Source of the DNA: Spongiibacter tropicus DSM 19543
GTDB lineage: Bacteria; Pseudomonadota; Gammaproteobacteria; Pseudomonadales; Spongiibacteraceae
Reading direction: 5' to 3'
Assembly (NCBI RefSeq): GCF_000420325.1
Contig: NZ_ATUS01000001.1
Location: 686,463 to 750,462, forward strand
Length of the DNA stretch: 64,000 bases
In this document: positions 1 to 9,449 of the stretch, piece by piece
How positions within the stretch are numbered: the first letter of the stretch is position 1
Layout of the letters: every line of letters starts with the position of its first letter
Notes under the pieces: generated by a model
The model's input: only the letters and a program-made list of their open reading frames with translations
What the model was told of the DNA's origin: nothing
Database searches by the model: none
Program-made: the position numbers and the translations under genes

Positions 1-1353
1 ACTCAGGCTGACGGGGCCAAACATATAACGCAGCTCGGGGTAGCGAGCCAGGTATTTGCCCACGCCCTGCCAGAGGTAATCCAGGGCATTGCGCCCCCAG
101 TAGCGAGGCTGGATAAAACTGCGCCCCAGTTCCACACCCTGCGCAAACACGGCGTTCGCCGCATCGGGCTGGTAGTCAAACAGGCTGGCACTGTAGAGCG
201 CCTGCCCCGGCTCCAATGCCGCGACACGCTTCAGGCGATAGGCGCCCACCAGCTCAAGCTGGTTGTCGTCCCACAGCACGATATGGTCGTAATAGGCGTC
301 GTAGGCGTCTACGTCGCGACGCAGACCCGTGCCCTCGCCCACCGCGCGGAAGCTGATTTCGCGCAGGCGACCGATCTCACGCATGATGCAGCAGTCGCCG
401 CTGTACTCGTAGCGATAAATATCCATGCCATCGCGGTTGCTGCCCAGGTGTTCGCAGTCACGAATGGCGCTGCGCAGTTCCCGTCGGTCCTCCGGGTGCG
501 CAACCGGCTGCGCCTCGGGCATAAAGCAGGGCTCGCCACGACGGCGGCGCTTGCCGATCTTGTAAAGGTGGCGCTTGAACAGGCGCACTTTGGCCTGCGT
601 GGTCAGCGGCAGATCGCGGTAGAGAGAAGGATCAATAGCCGGGCCGATGCTGACGCGCACAGTGCGGTTGTTCTGTTTGAACATTTCGCGGATCAGCCAC
701 AATGTCGACAGCGGCTTGGCCAGCAGCGACAGTGCATAGAAAAACACCGAATTCCTGGCGTTCATGTGCACCGGCAGAATCGGCGCATTGGCCCGCTCGG
801 CAAACTTGATAAAGCCCGCCCGCCAGCGACCATCGCGAATGCCCGACGGGCTGAAACGCGAGACTTCACCGGCCGGGAAAATAATCACCGCGCCATCGCC
901 TTCCAGGTGCTCGTGGATGGCCTGAAGGTTTTCCCGGCGATTGCGTTTACCACTCATATTGTCCACCGGCAGCAACATACTGCGCAGCGGCTTGAGGGCA
1001 TACAGCACTTCGTTAGCCACGACTTTCACGTCGCTGCGCACTTCAGATACCAGCTTCAGCAGGGCCAGTCCGTCGAGGCTGCCAATAGGATGGTTGGCAA
1101 TGATTACCACGCGCCCCGTGACCGGAATACGCTCTTTGTCGAGGGCACTGACCGCGTAGCCAAAATCAAAATAGTTCAGCACCTGCTCGACAAAGTCCCT
1201 GCCACGCAGATGCGGGTAATCCCGCTCGAACTGTTTGAACTCGGCCTCGTGAAACAGGTAACGCAGCAGCGCAGTGAGCGTGCGTTTAATATGGGGATTG
1301 CCCTTGGCAATACGGGGAAAACGTTCGTCGATAACCGAATCTACGGAAATCAT
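1..1353 (-). CDS. OlsF-like two-domain acyltransferase (partial, C-terminus off left edge)
   Basis: Reads leftward from an ATG preceded by GAGGTG and stays open to the window edge, so the C-terminus is missing. The N-terminal half is a lysophospholipid acyltransferase-like domain with the acyltransferase motif NHPIGSLDG near residues 85-95 and FPAGEVSR near residue 145. The second half, with PAIDPSLY, SRDG-type loops and a segment ending GVGKYLARYPELRYMFGPVSLS, looks like the GNAT-type hemolysin/OlsB N-acyltransferase domain. Known OlsF proteins combine O- and N-acyltransferase activities to make ornithine lipids, so an acyl-amino-acid membrane lipid is a reasonable guess. The amino acid acceptor cannot be read from the sequence. 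It lies 15 bases after the LpxH-like gene and is probably cotranscribed with it. Confidence 0.72.
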   Translation of the reverse strand, partial: MISVDSVIDERFPRIAKGNPHIKRTLTALLRYLFHEAEFKQFERDYPHLRGRDFVEQVLNYFDFGYAVSALDKERIPVTGRVVIIANHPIGSLDGLALLKLVSEVRSDVKVVANEVLYALKPLRSMLLPVDNMSGKRNRRENLQAIHEHLEGDGAVIIFPAGEVSRFSPSGIRDGRWRAGFIKFAERANAPILPVHMNARNSVFFYALSLLAKPLSTLWLIREMFKQNNRTVRVSIGPAIDPSLYRDLPLTTQAKVRLFKRHLYKIGKRRRRGEPCFMPEAQPVAHPEDRRELRSAIRDCEHLGSNRDGMDIYRYEYSGDCCIMREIGRLREISFRAVGEGTGLRRDVDAYDAYYDHIVLWDDNQLELVGAYRLKRVAALEPGQALYSASLFDYQPDAANAVFAQGVELGRSFIQPRYWGRNALDYLWQGVGKYLARYPELRYMFGPVSLS

Positions 1354-1368
1354 ATTGTCACCTCGTTG

Positions 1369-2190
1369 TTATCCGACCCGTCGCAGCGGCAGCACGTCTG
1401 CCACGGGTTTTGCAGCGGGTTCACCAACCCTTGCCAACATCTGGCGGGTCTCGGTCCACTGCAGTAATTCAAGCTCACCGTGCTCGCCCTCAGCCAAGAG
1501 CGTGCAGTTCTCAATCCAGTCGCCATCGTTGCAGTACAACAGTCCGTCGATATCCTTGAGTGCAGGCTGGTGGATATGTCCGCAGATCACGCCATCCAGA
1601 CCGCGCTTTTTGGCTTCCTGCACGGCCGCGGATTCAAACACGTCGATCACCTGACGGGCATTGGGAATACGCTGCTTGATATAGGTCGCCAGCGACCAGT
1701 AGTGATGGCCGAAGCGGCGGCGGAAGAAATTGGCCCAGCGATTGAGAAACAGCAGCAGATCGTAAGCGGCATCGCCGACCAGATTCTCCCAGCGGCTGAG
1801 CTGCATGTGTTCATCCAGGCAGTCGCCGTGAAACATCAACAGACGCTTGCCTTTGAGGGTGGTGTAAACCGCTTCTTTGCGGATTTCGATAGGCCCGAAA
1901 ATATGCCCGACATAGTCGCGGAACGGTTCGTCGTGGTTACCGGGAATGTAAACCACCCGAGTGCCGCTATTGGCCTTGCGAAACAGGGTGCGCAACACCT
2001 CGTAGTGACTGGCAGGCCAGTACAGCGTGCGGGACATGGCCCAGAGATCGACCACGTCGCCCACCAGATAAATGGTGTCGCATTCAATGTGATTCAGGCA
2101 GTCCAACAGATACTCGGCGCGGCAATCCTTGAAGCCGAGGTGGATATCGGAAAGCCATAGCGTTTTGTAGCGTTTTACTTGCTCGGTCAC
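1369..2190 (-). CDS. LpxH-like metallophosphoesterase (UDP-2,3-diacylglucosamine diphosphatase family)
   Basis: A 273-residue calcineurin-type phosphoesterase with the full metal-ligand set in order: SDIHLG (residues 14-19), GDVVDLW (44-50), GNHDE (83-87), FHGD (118-121) and GHIHQP (near 204). It has no signal peptide and no membrane span. This pattern is that of the COG2908/LpxH family, which cleaves UDP-2,3-diacylglucosamine in lipid A synthesis on the cytoplasmic face. E. coli LpxH is about 240 residues, so this protein is somewhat longer and could be a paralogue with another lipid or nucleotide substrate. The start is GTG. It sits between plsB and an OlsF-like acyltransferase, which fits an envelope-lipid role. 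The family is sure; the exact substrate is inferred. Confidence 0.82.
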   Translation of the reverse strand: MTEQVKRYKTLWLSDIHLGFKDCRAEYLLDCLNHIECDTIYLVGDVVDLWAMSRTLYWPASHYEVLRTLFRKANSGTRVVYIPGNHDEPFRDYVGHIFGPIEIRKEAVYTTLKGKRLLMFHGDCLDEHMQLSRWENLVGDAAYDLLLFLNRWANFFRRRFGHHYWSLATYIKQRIPNARQVIDVFESAAVQEAKKRGLDGVICGHIHQPALKDIDGLLYCNDGDWIENCTLLAEGEHGELELLQWTETRQMLARVGEPAAKPVADVLPLRRVG

Positions 2191-2276
2191 ACCGGGCGCC
2201 TCTGTCGTTAAATTGATGACAGGCTAGAGCGCAACGATGACAAAGGCGGGACGGTTCTGAGGCAGATTTATGACAA

Positions 2277-2307
2277 CCTTGCCCACCGGAACCGGCGGTG
2301 GGCAAGG
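2277..2307 (-). terminator. Hairpin after plsB
   Basis: An 11-bp perfect stem (CCTTGCCCACC with GGTGGGCAAGG) lies just beyond the plsB stop and before the LpxH-like gene. Read on the minus strand it is followed by TTGTCATAAA, a weak U-tract, so it may be an attenuating terminator or an RNA-stability hairpin rather than a full stop. Confidence 0.55.
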
Positions 2308-2313
2308 CGTCGT

Positions 2314-4779
2314 TCAGCTGTCGCTGTTCATGGTGGGCTGGCGGATTAACTGCAACATACTTTGCTGGACATCGGGCCCCAGCAGGGCCACCCAACGCTG
2401 GCTGAACAGTTGCAGGCGGGCATCGCAGCGTACCCAGCGCTCGCCGTCACGATTTTCCTCATGCAGCAGATTCTGGGCAATCAGGGTATCGAGGTACACC
2501 CGGAACAGGTTTTTATCGAAGTACTCCGGCGCTTCCCGTCCGCTGACAATCGACAGCCGCTGGGCCATTACAATCAGGTTTTCTTCCACGGCACTGCGCG
2601 GCGCGGCGGTTTCCCCGGGCTCATGCACCAGCAGGAGACTGCTCATGGTGTAGCGTTCAAAGGTCTCGCGCAAAATCCTCCCCAGACCGGTCAGCACCGC
2701 GTAGGCATTGCTGCCCACTTCCGGGCGAGCCAGCACTGACTCGCCGCGACGCAGCAGCAAGCCCTGCTCGACCAGATTGTCGATATGCCTGTCCACGACA
2801 TCATCGCAGTTGTTTAAATCGACCCGCAAAAACAACTCGCGCTTGAGGAAGGGCAACAACTGCATGCAGGATTCGCGCAATTCATCGATGCTGACCTGCT
2901 CACTGTGGCGGAAGAAACGCGCGATCAGACTGGGCATCGCCAGTACATGCATCACCGAGTTGCGGTAATAGGTGAGCATCACCGCCTCTTTGCCTGTGGC
3001 GGTAATAATCGGCCCCCAACGGTGATCGATGCGCGACAGCCCCGCCGTGCGTGCTGCAGCGTCGAGAATTTCCCGCGCGCTGCCCTCCGGCAAGGTAACA
3101 TCCGCACTGTAGGGCAGGCGCTTCAGCAGCGCGACAAAGGCGTCGATCTGGTTCAGCAGCTCATCTTCAGCCATGGCACGCTGGGGGCTGGACAACAGAA
3201 TCATCGCCACCAGACCGATGGGGTTAATGACTGCCGCCGAATTCACCCGCTCCATATTTTCCTGGGCGATGTGGTCGACAACCGCAGGGATAAAGCTTTC
3301 ATCGCCGCTTTGCAGCTTGCTGCGCCACTCCGGCTCGATGTGGCTCAGGCAGTCTTCCAGCGCAATCGGCTCACCAAAGGCCACATGGGGGCTGCCGTAA
3401 GACGACTTGAAAATCCTTGTGGCCTTGAGCAGACCGCCCGCTGATTCGCTCTGCTTGGCGGCACCGCGCAGCTCCTTCACGTAGGACGCGCCTTCCACCA
3501 GCTTGTCGTAGCCCACATACACCGGCACCAGCGCGACCTTCCGCGCCGGCTGGGCGAGGAAACTTTCCACCGTCATCGCCAGCATGCCCTTTTTAGGTGG
3601 CAGCAGACGACCGGTACGGGAACGCCCGCCCTCCGGGAAAAACTCCACGGGGTAGCCCCGCCCCAGAATGACATCCAGATAACTTCGAAACACCGCACTA
3701 TAAAGTTTCTGCCCGGCAAAGCTGCGGCGAATATAAAAAGCACCGCCCCGGCGCAGCAGACCGCCTACCGGCCAGAAGTTCAGGTTCACCCCGGCCGCAA
3801 TATGTGGCGGCACCAACCCTTGCGTGTAGAGGCCGTAGGAAATCAGCAGATAATCGAGGTGGCTGCGGTGACTCGGCATGTACACCAATTGCCGATCGTT
3901 GGCAGTGCGGTTCAGACGCTCGACATGGTGCAGGCGAATGCCGCTGAAAATCTTGCGAAATACCCAGCTAAGAATCAGATCCAGCACCCGCAAAATCCGC
4001 GAGTCGAAATTGGCCGCCACTTCATCGGCCATTTTGCGGGCTTTTTTCTCGATTTTTGCGGCACTGAGTTTTTCTTCGGCCTGCTCCTCCTGCATGGCTT
4101 CGCGCACGGCGGGCCGACGCAGTACCAGATTGATGATCTCATGCCGCGACAGCAGACTGGGGCCCAGAGAGGCCGTTTTTCGGCGACTGAAGTAGAAGCT
4201 CAGGGTGCGGGCCAGCAGCACAGCGGCCGCTTGCGGCTCCTGCGTGCGCGCCACCAACTTCTGGAAATTAACGGGATAGGCAAAGTGCAGCATCACATTC
4301 TTGCGCTGGGCAATAATCACCAGCAGTTTGCGCAGCGCACCGGCGCGCTCACCGTCGCCCAGCAACAGTTTGAGAAACGAGGTTTCGCTGCCGGGGTCAC
4401 GTCCCCAAAATACCGACACGGGCACGATCTGCAAGCTCTGCTCACCCTGCCCGGCCATCAGCGTTTCCATGGTTGCAGTGCTGCGATCCGCACCGCGATC
4501 TCCGGCGATTACGGGCAAATACAGGCAGCCCGCCTTTTCCGCCACAGGCAGTTTGCCGGGCGTACGGTGCAGCGGGGTGAGCCCCTCGGCACGCAGAATC
4601 CGCTCCAGCAGAAACCGGTCCGTCCAGCTATAGGTGCGCAACACATAACAAACGGGGCGCCCTTCCACAGCGTCACGCAAGCCATCGTCGACCTGCACAA
4701 TATTGGGCCTTACCAGCGCCAGTACCGGCGTTGACACCAGGCGGCAGAACATGAAAAACAGCTTGGTATACCAGGACAT
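2314..4779 (-). CDS. plsB: Glycerol-3-phosphate 1-O-acyltransferase PlsB
   Basis: About 821 residues, close to the 807 of E. coli PlsB. The enzyme transfers an acyl group to sn-glycerol-3-phosphate, the first step of phospholipid synthesis, at the inner membrane. The central acyltransferase core is plain: PSHRSHLDYLL (HX4D, roughly residue 300) and FFPEGGRSRTGRLLPPK (glycerophosphate-binding block), followed by the P-containing block VALVPVYVGYDK. The long N- and C-terminal extensions are typical of gammaproteobacterial PlsB. An in-frame GTG lies six codons upstream at 4797; the ATG at 4779 is preferred because GGGAAG precedes it and the protein then begins MSWYTKLFF, like other PlsB N-termini. 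It is transcribed away from selO and toward the LpxH-like gene. Confidence 0.95.
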   Translation of the reverse strand: MSWYTKLFFMFCRLVSTPVLALVRPNIVQVDDGLRDAVEGRPVCYVLRTYSWTDRFLLERILRAEGLTPLHRTPGKLPVAEKAGCLYLPVIAGDRGADRSTATMETLMAGQGEQSLQIVPVSVFWGRDPGSETSFLKLLLGDGERAGALRKLLVIIAQRKNVMLHFAYPVNFQKLVARTQEPQAAAVLLARTLSFYFSRRKTASLGPSLLSRHEIINLVLRRPAVREAMQEEQAEEKLSAAKIEKKARKMADEVAANFDSRILRVLDLILSWVFRKIFSGIRLHHVERLNRTANDRQLVYMPSHRSHLDYLLISYGLYTQGLVPPHIAAGVNLNFWPVGGLLRRGGAFYIRRSFAGQKLYSAVFRSYLDVILGRGYPVEFFPEGGRSRTGRLLPPKKGMLAMTVESFLAQPARKVALVPVYVGYDKLVEGASYVKELRGAAKQSESAGGLLKATRIFKSSYGSPHVAFGEPIALEDCLSHIEPEWRSKLQSGDESFIPAVVDHIAQENMERVNSAAVINPIGLVAMILLSSPQRAMAEDELLNQIDAFVALLKRLPYSADVTLPEGSAREILDAAARTAGLSRIDHRWGPIITATGKEAVMLTYYRNSVMHVLAMPSLIARFFRHSEQVSIDELRESCMQLLPFLKRELFLRVDLNNCDDVVDRHIDNLVEQGLLLRRGESVLARPEVGSNAYAVLTGLGRILRETFERYTMSSLLLVHEPGETAAPRSAVEENLIVMAQRLSIVSGREAPEYFDKNLFRVYLDTLIAQNLLHEENRDGERWVRCDARLQLFSQRWVALLGPDVQQSMLQLIRQPTMNSDS

Positions 4780-4997
4780 GAATGTGTCGCTTCCCACAGT
4801 GGCTTGCCCGATGTCTCAACAGCTGAGCACCCGGTCTGAATAATCAATGCACGGCAATTTTACCCTGCCAACAGCAACCGCGTCGCCTGTTAGCAGCAAT
4901 TTCACTGCGCACATCGCAAGTGCACAGGGCCCCGCGTACAATCTACAGGTGCTTCGTGACAAAGCATTTGCCCAACACCAACACAAAAGGCCCCGCT

Positions 4998-6497
4998 ATG
5001 AGCGCCGTTCCCATCGCCTTCGACAACAGCTACCTGCAATTGCCGCTGCGCTTTTACCACCGCCAGACCGCCAGCCGCACTCCCGATCCGGCGCTGATTT
5101 TGCTCAATACTGCGCTGGCAGAGGAACTGGGGATAGATCCCGACTGGCTGCGCAGCCCGGAAGGCGTAGCGGTGCTGTCAGGTAATGCCGTGGCCGACGG
5201 CAGCGACCCTATTGCCTGCGTATATGCAGGCCATCAGTTTGGCAACTACAACCCTCAGCTCGGCGATGGCCGGGCACTGCTGCTGGGCGAGGTGATCGAT
5301 ACGCAGGGCCGGCGCCATGACCTGCAACTCAAGGGGTCTGGCCCCACGCCCTACTCCCGTGGCGGCGATGGTAAATCCCCGCTGGGGCCGGTGATTCGCG
5401 AATATCTGCTCAGCGAAGCCATGCACCGGCTGGGTGTACCAACCACTCGAGCACTGTCAGCCATGAGTACCGGCGACAAGGTGTATCGCGAGCGAGCACT
5501 GCCCGGCGGTATTCTCTGCCGGGTCGCCAGCAGCCATATCCGCGTGGGTACCGTGCAGTATTTTGCCGCCAGCAACGACGAGGGAGCCCTGCGCCAATTA
5601 CTCGACTATGTCATTGCCCGTCACTATCCCGCTGCCGCCGAGGCCAACTATCCCTATGAGCAACTTCTCGATGACATTATCGCGGCACAAGCCGCGCTGA
5701 TTGCCCATTGGCAGTCACTGGGCTTTATCCACGGTGTCATGAATACCGACAATATGCTGCTCTGCGGTGAAACCATCGACTATGGTCCCTGCGCCTTTAT
5801 GGAGGCCTACCACCCCGGCACCGTGTTCAGTTCCATCGACCATCAGGGTCGCTATGCCTTTGGTAACCAACCCGCGATTGCCCAGTGGAATCTGGTACAA
5901 CTGGCACAGGCCATACTGCCGATACTGCGCCGGGAAGGAGAGAGCGACCTCAAGCCCGCGGTGGAGCGCGCACAGAACAGCCTGAATGCCTTTACCTCGC
6001 AGTTTTTCAGCGCCTATCGACAGCATATGGCCAGCAAACTGGGCCTGAGCCACGCGGATGAGGCCGACGAACAGCGCTATCAGGCGTTTTTACAATTGCT
6101 GCAGGACCACGACGGCGATTTCACCCTCAGCTTCCGAGCCCTGCGCGATCGCGCAGCGCAGATCGGCGGTCTGACCGTCAACGATGCGATTGACGAGCTG
6201 TTTACCCTGCCCGCCGCCTTTGACGACTGGTTCGCCGACTGGCAACAGCGCCTTGATCAAGATTCGATGTCAGCGAGTGAACGCGACAGCATAATGCGCC
6301 GGGCCAACCCGGTCTTTATTCCCCGCAACCACCAAGTGGAAGCCGCCATCGCCGCCGCGTATCAGGGCGACATGGAAGGCTTTATTACCCTGAATCGGGT
6401 CTTGAGTCAGCCCTTCGAATATCGCCCGGAATGGCGTGATTATGCCCTGCCAGCAAAGGACGAAGAACGCGTAGACCAGACCTTCTGCGGAACGTAA
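4998..6497 (+). CDS. selO: SelO-family protein adenylyltransferase (YdiU)
   Basis: A 499-residue pseudokinase-fold protein that in its family uses ATP to AMPylate proteins in redox homeostasis. Diagnostic stretches are GHQFGNYNPQLGDGRA, LKGSGPTPYSRGGDGKSPLG, the HGVMNTDN catalytic-loop-like block and DYGPCAFMEAY. The protein ends FCGT, retaining the conserved C-terminal Cys that is selenocysteine in eukaryotic SelO. The chosen ATG begins MSAVPIAFDNSYLQLP, which matches the usual SelO N-terminus; an upstream in-frame ATG at 4920 adds 26 residues that do not resemble the family. It stands alone, divergent from plsB across about 200 bases. Confidence 0.94.
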   Translation: MSAVPIAFDNSYLQLPLRFYHRQTASRTPDPALILLNTALAEELGIDPDWLRSPEGVAVLSGNAVADGSDPIACVYAGHQFGNYNPQLGDGRALLLGEVIDTQGRRHDLQLKGSGPTPYSRGGDGKSPLGPVIREYLLSEAMHRLGVPTTRALSAMSTGDKVYRERALPGGILCRVASSHIRVGTVQYFAASNDEGALRQLLDYVIARHYPAAAEANYPYEQLLDDIIAAQAALIAHWQSLGFIHGVMNTDNMLLCGETIDYGPCAFMEAYHPGTVFSSIDHQGRYAFGNQPAIAQWNLVQLAQAILPILRREGESDLKPAVERAQNSLNAFTSQFFSAYRQHMASKLGLSHADEADEQRYQAFLQLLQDHDGDFTLSFRALRDRAAQIGGLTVNDAIDELFTLPAAFDDWFADWQQRLDQDSMSASERDSIMRRANPVFIPRNHQVEAAIAAAYQGDMEGFITLNRVLSQPFEYRPEWRDYALPAKDEERVDQTFCGT

Positions 6498-6613
6498 GTC
6501 TTCACCGCCGTCAGGAACCGTTGCCCCAGCATCCCCTATTTGGGAGATGAGGACACGTCAGCGCTGTGGTCCCCTTGCCTCCTTGAACACTATGTTGTTG
6601 CACTGGAGGTAAC

Positions 6614-8275
6614 ATGAACACGTACAGACTTTCTTCGCTGGCTCTGGCAGCGGCCCTCACCGCCTGCGGAGGCGGTGGCTCATCATCAGGAGGTAGCGGT
6701 TCGGAAACACCCGCCGCGGCCAACGTCGGCGTGTTTACCGACAGCGCGGTTGCCGGCATTCGCTATGAAACATCGCCGGGCAACAAAAGCGGCACAACGA
6801 CGGCGGTGGGCGAATACGACTACCTGGATGGCGATACAGTCACATTCAGTATCGGCGGCATCTCACTGCCTGCGGTCACCGCTACCGGACGCATTACACC
6901 GGCCGATATGGCCAGCACCGAACAGGCCGATCAGGTCAGCAATATTCTGCGCTTGCTCCAGTCGCTGGATGACGACGGCAATCCCGACAATGGCATCACG
7001 ATCAGTGAAGGGATTCACACTGCCCTGGAAAGTGCGACGCTGACGCTCGGACAGTCGCAAGCCGCTTTTGAAACCGAGTACGCCTCAGCGGTGGGCACCC
7101 CAACAGAGAAAACGCTGATCAGCGCCGAAGAGGCAGAGGCCCATTTTGACGCCTCGCGGCAGGCCGATCTGCGCGGTAGCTGGCTATTCGTCGAGCCGGC
7201 CGGGGAAAGCAGCAATGGCAAAGGCCCCAACGGCGAAGAAGTGAATGTGCTCACCTTCCTCGAAGGTGATCGCTATATTGTCGCTCACAAGTACGGTAAC
7301 GACGATCAGGGCACCGCAACGGCGGAATGGGGTTACTACGACTGGAACCCGAACACCGGCGATATCACCTTCAGTGCGGTCGGGCAATCCGACGGTGACG
7401 GCGGCCTTTGCGAAGAACTTGGCGAAGGCTGCGGCCAAGATACCGTTCGCCTGGTCAACGACGAGCTGCATCTGGGTAGCGAAGCCGACGCCACCGTGCC
7501 GTTTACCGCCATTCGAACCACAGATCCAGCAGTAGTGGGAAGCTGGTATCTGGCCGAAGCCGACGAGAAGTTCAACGTTGTGGTGACTATGGATGACGGC
7601 ACTTACCTGGTCAGCCACAACAACCGCGACGGGGGCGACGCCTCGCTGCCGGAGAACGCGGCCACCTCAGAATGGGGCGACTATGAGCTGGACAATGGCG
7701 TTTTCTCGGTAACGGCCATCACTTCGGAAACGGACGGCGACGGCGGTCTCTCAGATATGACGGCCAACTGCTCCGCCGTCGAATGGGGAGAACTGAACTG
7801 TGAAGATGGCGATGAGGATTTCGGACTGTTTCGCGTCGGACGATTCCCCGTTGAACTGCGCATGTTCGACGACGATGGCGAGCGCATTTACAGCAAAACC
7901 GCCACCGTAGAGCGCAGCGCCAGTGAGCGTTTTGCCGAGGGCCAGGCCACGTCTTTCCGCTACGAGCTGCCGACGGAGGAAGGCTTCATTCAGGTGAACC
8001 TGAACGCCGATGGCTCAGGCACGGTGGACTTCTTCGGCGAAGAAACGAGCAACATCGAGAATGGCTGGCGCGTGAACACGGCGGGCACTCTCGACTACTA
8101 CGAAACCATGGAAGACGGCTCAACCGGCCACTGGGTCTTTGCTCCGCTCAAGGATCGAAACGGCAAGGATATCGTGCTGGTGACCTTTTCCCACGTCGAC
8201 GGTGACACCCAACACCTGAGTGGGTTCTTTATCAGCGAACTGAGCGAACCCGACCAGGTCGTACAAGTTAAATAA
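6614..8275 (+). CDS. Acidic lipoprotein with an internal duplication
   Basis: A 553-residue lipoprotein; the N-terminus MNTYRLSSLALAAALTAC ends in a lipobox Cys, followed by a Gly/Ser-rich linker (residues 19-31). Residues about 37-150 (FTDSAVAGIRYET, GEYDYLDGDTVTFSIGG, then a SLDDDGNPDNGI segment) form a domain I have seen repeatedly in proteobacterial surface lipoproteins, without a known function. Residues about 186-300 and 307-420 are two copies of one unit: each starts GSW, continues with F or M, DG or GD, YxV and H, then ATAEWG or ATSEWG, and reaches SDGDGGL or TDGDGGL. The chain is very acidic and Cys pairs appear in both repeats. GGAGGT precedes the ATG at a good distance, and a terminator follows, so it is monocistronic. 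Function is unknown. Confidence 0.85.
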   Translation: MNTYRLSSLALAAALTACGGGGSSSGGSGSETPAAANVGVFTDSAVAGIRYETSPGNKSGTTTAVGEYDYLDGDTVTFSIGGISLPAVTATGRITPADMASTEQADQVSNILRLLQSLDDDGNPDNGITISEGIHTALESATLTLGQSQAAFETEYASAVGTPTEKTLISAEEAEAHFDASRQADLRGSWLFVEPAGESSNGKGPNGEEVNVLTFLEGDRYIVAHKYGNDDQGTATAEWGYYDWNPNTGDITFSAVGQSDGDGGLCEELGEGCGQDTVRLVNDELHLGSEADATVPFTAIRTTDPAVVGSWYLAEADEKFNVVVTMDDGTYLVSHNNRDGGDASLPENAATSEWGDYELDNGVFSVTAITSETDGDGGLSDMTANCSAVEWGELNCEDGDEDFGLFRVGRFPVELRMFDDDGERIYSKTATVERSASERFAEGQATSFRYELPTEEGFIQVNLNADGSGTVDFFGEETSNIENGWRVNTAGTLDYYETMEDGSTGHWVFAPLKDRNGKDIVLVTFSHVDGDTQHLSGFFISELSEPDQVVQVK

Positions 8276-8282
8276 CGCCGGG

Positions 8283-8330
8283 CCCTGCAGGGAGTGGGCA
8301 ATTCCACTGCCTGCAGGGATTTTCTTTTGG
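8283..8330 (+). terminator. Rho-independent terminator of the acidic lipoprotein gene
   Basis: An inverted repeat CCCTGCAG with CTGCAGGG (8283-8290 and 8311-8318), with inner pairing GTGG with CCAC, followed by ATTTTCTTTT, just after the stop codon. Confidence 0.8.
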
Positions 8331-8339
8331 CCTGTCAAT

Positions 8340-9449
8340 CTAGCGCAACAGCGCTGACAGGATGGTACTGACCAACTCTCCCTGCCGCGTGCAGGCGGTT
8401 TTCTGAAATACCTGTTTAAGCTGGTATCGCACCGTGCTGATCTTGCGTCCCAGCGTATCGGCAATATGCTGCAAATCCATTCCCGCCACCAACTGCTCAC
8501 ACACCTGCGCTTCAGCCCAAGTCAAATCAAAATACCCGGCTATCTGCTCTGCGTTAGGCAATTCACGACTGCCCGGTTCATAAATACTCACCAGCGCGCC
8601 ACCCGCCAAAAGCTCGCTGCTTTCGATAGACCGCAATACAAAGATAAGGGGTTGGCGGCCCCGCCGTTTAAGGAACAGGGTTTCGGTATAGTGGCCCTCG
8701 CGACCGATACTGGCGCGCACCACCTGAGTCGATGCAAGAAAAAAAGCTGATTGCAGCTCATTCTCCGAAAAACTCAGGCGCTCATCGCGAATCGCCAGAC
8801 TGCGTTCCCGGTCGAGCAACAACTGCGCCGCTTTGTTGGAGTACAGCACGGTGGAATAGCTATCGAGCACCAAGGTGGCGTCAGGGAGCACGTCAATCAC
8901 GGCCGCCAGCGACGATGCCGCCTCACTGCGCGATGCCAGTTGGCGATTTAACGCAACGGCTTGCCGTATGTAGGGAACGAGGCGATCCAGAGCCGCAATT
9001 TCACTTTCTTGGAATGGACCCTGTTCCACCGTCCTCTGGATGGTAAGCACAACACTGCTGGATTCCGAACTCTCGACAACAAGCCAGGCGGCATCCAGCA
9101 TTCCCTGCTCTTCTTCCCAACGAATAGAGCCCTCATCAGGATTGGATTCTTCGACAAACGAAAGTGCCGTCTGGAATGTGCCGGGCTTGTGCTGAATTGC
9201 GGTGTTAATCACCACATCAACAGCCACCATATTGCTGTCGATGTACCAACTTAAAAGCTCTTCAGAAAGTCCGTAATACCAGACGTGCTCAATTCTCAGC
9301 GGCTTGCGGCTGATAACAAGCAACTCAGCCGCATCCCCGCCAATATAAAGGGTGAGCTGCTCAAGGAATCGGTGAAAACCATCCCTATCGGTGAGGGCAC
9401 TGTACAGTGTCTGGATGAGATCAGATTCATTATTGTGTTGCAGATGCAT
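8340..9449 (-). CDS. LuxR-type helix-turn-helix transcriptional regulator
   Basis: A 369-residue protein ending in a LuxR/GerE-like HTH (about residues 305-369): FDLTWAEAQVCEQLVAGMDL, HIADTLGRKISTVRYQLKQVFQKT. The first ~200 residues look like a GAF/PAS-like sensor, and a PAS-like stretch (DVLPDATLVLDSYSTVLYSN) lies around residues 190-215. It has no receiver domain and no autoinducer-binding signature, so it is probably a one-component regulator sensing a small molecule. It is divergent from the cytochrome P450 gene, with 282 bases between them, so P450 control is the obvious guess. No clear Shine-Dalgarno precedes the ATG. Confidence 0.85.
   Translation of the reverse strand: MHLQHNNESDLIQTLYSALTDRDGFHRFLEQLTLYIGGDAAELLVISRKPLRIEHVWYYGLSEELLSWYIDSNMVAVDVVINTAIQHKPGTFQTALSFVEESNPDEGSIRWEEEQGMLDAAWLVVESSESSSVVLTIQRTVEQGPFQESEIAALDRLVPYIRQAVALNRQLASRSEAASSLAAVIDVLPDATLVLDSYSTVLYSNKAAQLLLDRERSLAIRDERLSFSENELQSAFFLASTQVVRASIGREGHYTETLFLKRRGRQPLIFVLRSIESSELLAGGALVSIYEPGSRELPNAEQIAGYFDLTWAEAQVCEQLVAGMDLQHIADTLGRKISTVRYQLKQVFQKTACTRQGELVSTILSALLR

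Noticed and set aside
283-1467. Long plus-strand open frame of 394 codons opposite the left-edge genes
   Set aside because: It lies antisense to the acyltransferase gene, and its His/Gln/Arg-rich translation is typical of antisense frames in GC-rich coding DNA; no motif is present.
3802-4734. Plus-strand frame of 310 codons inside plsB
   Set aside because: Antisense to clear PlsB catalytic motifs, with the low-complexity composition of a shadow frame.
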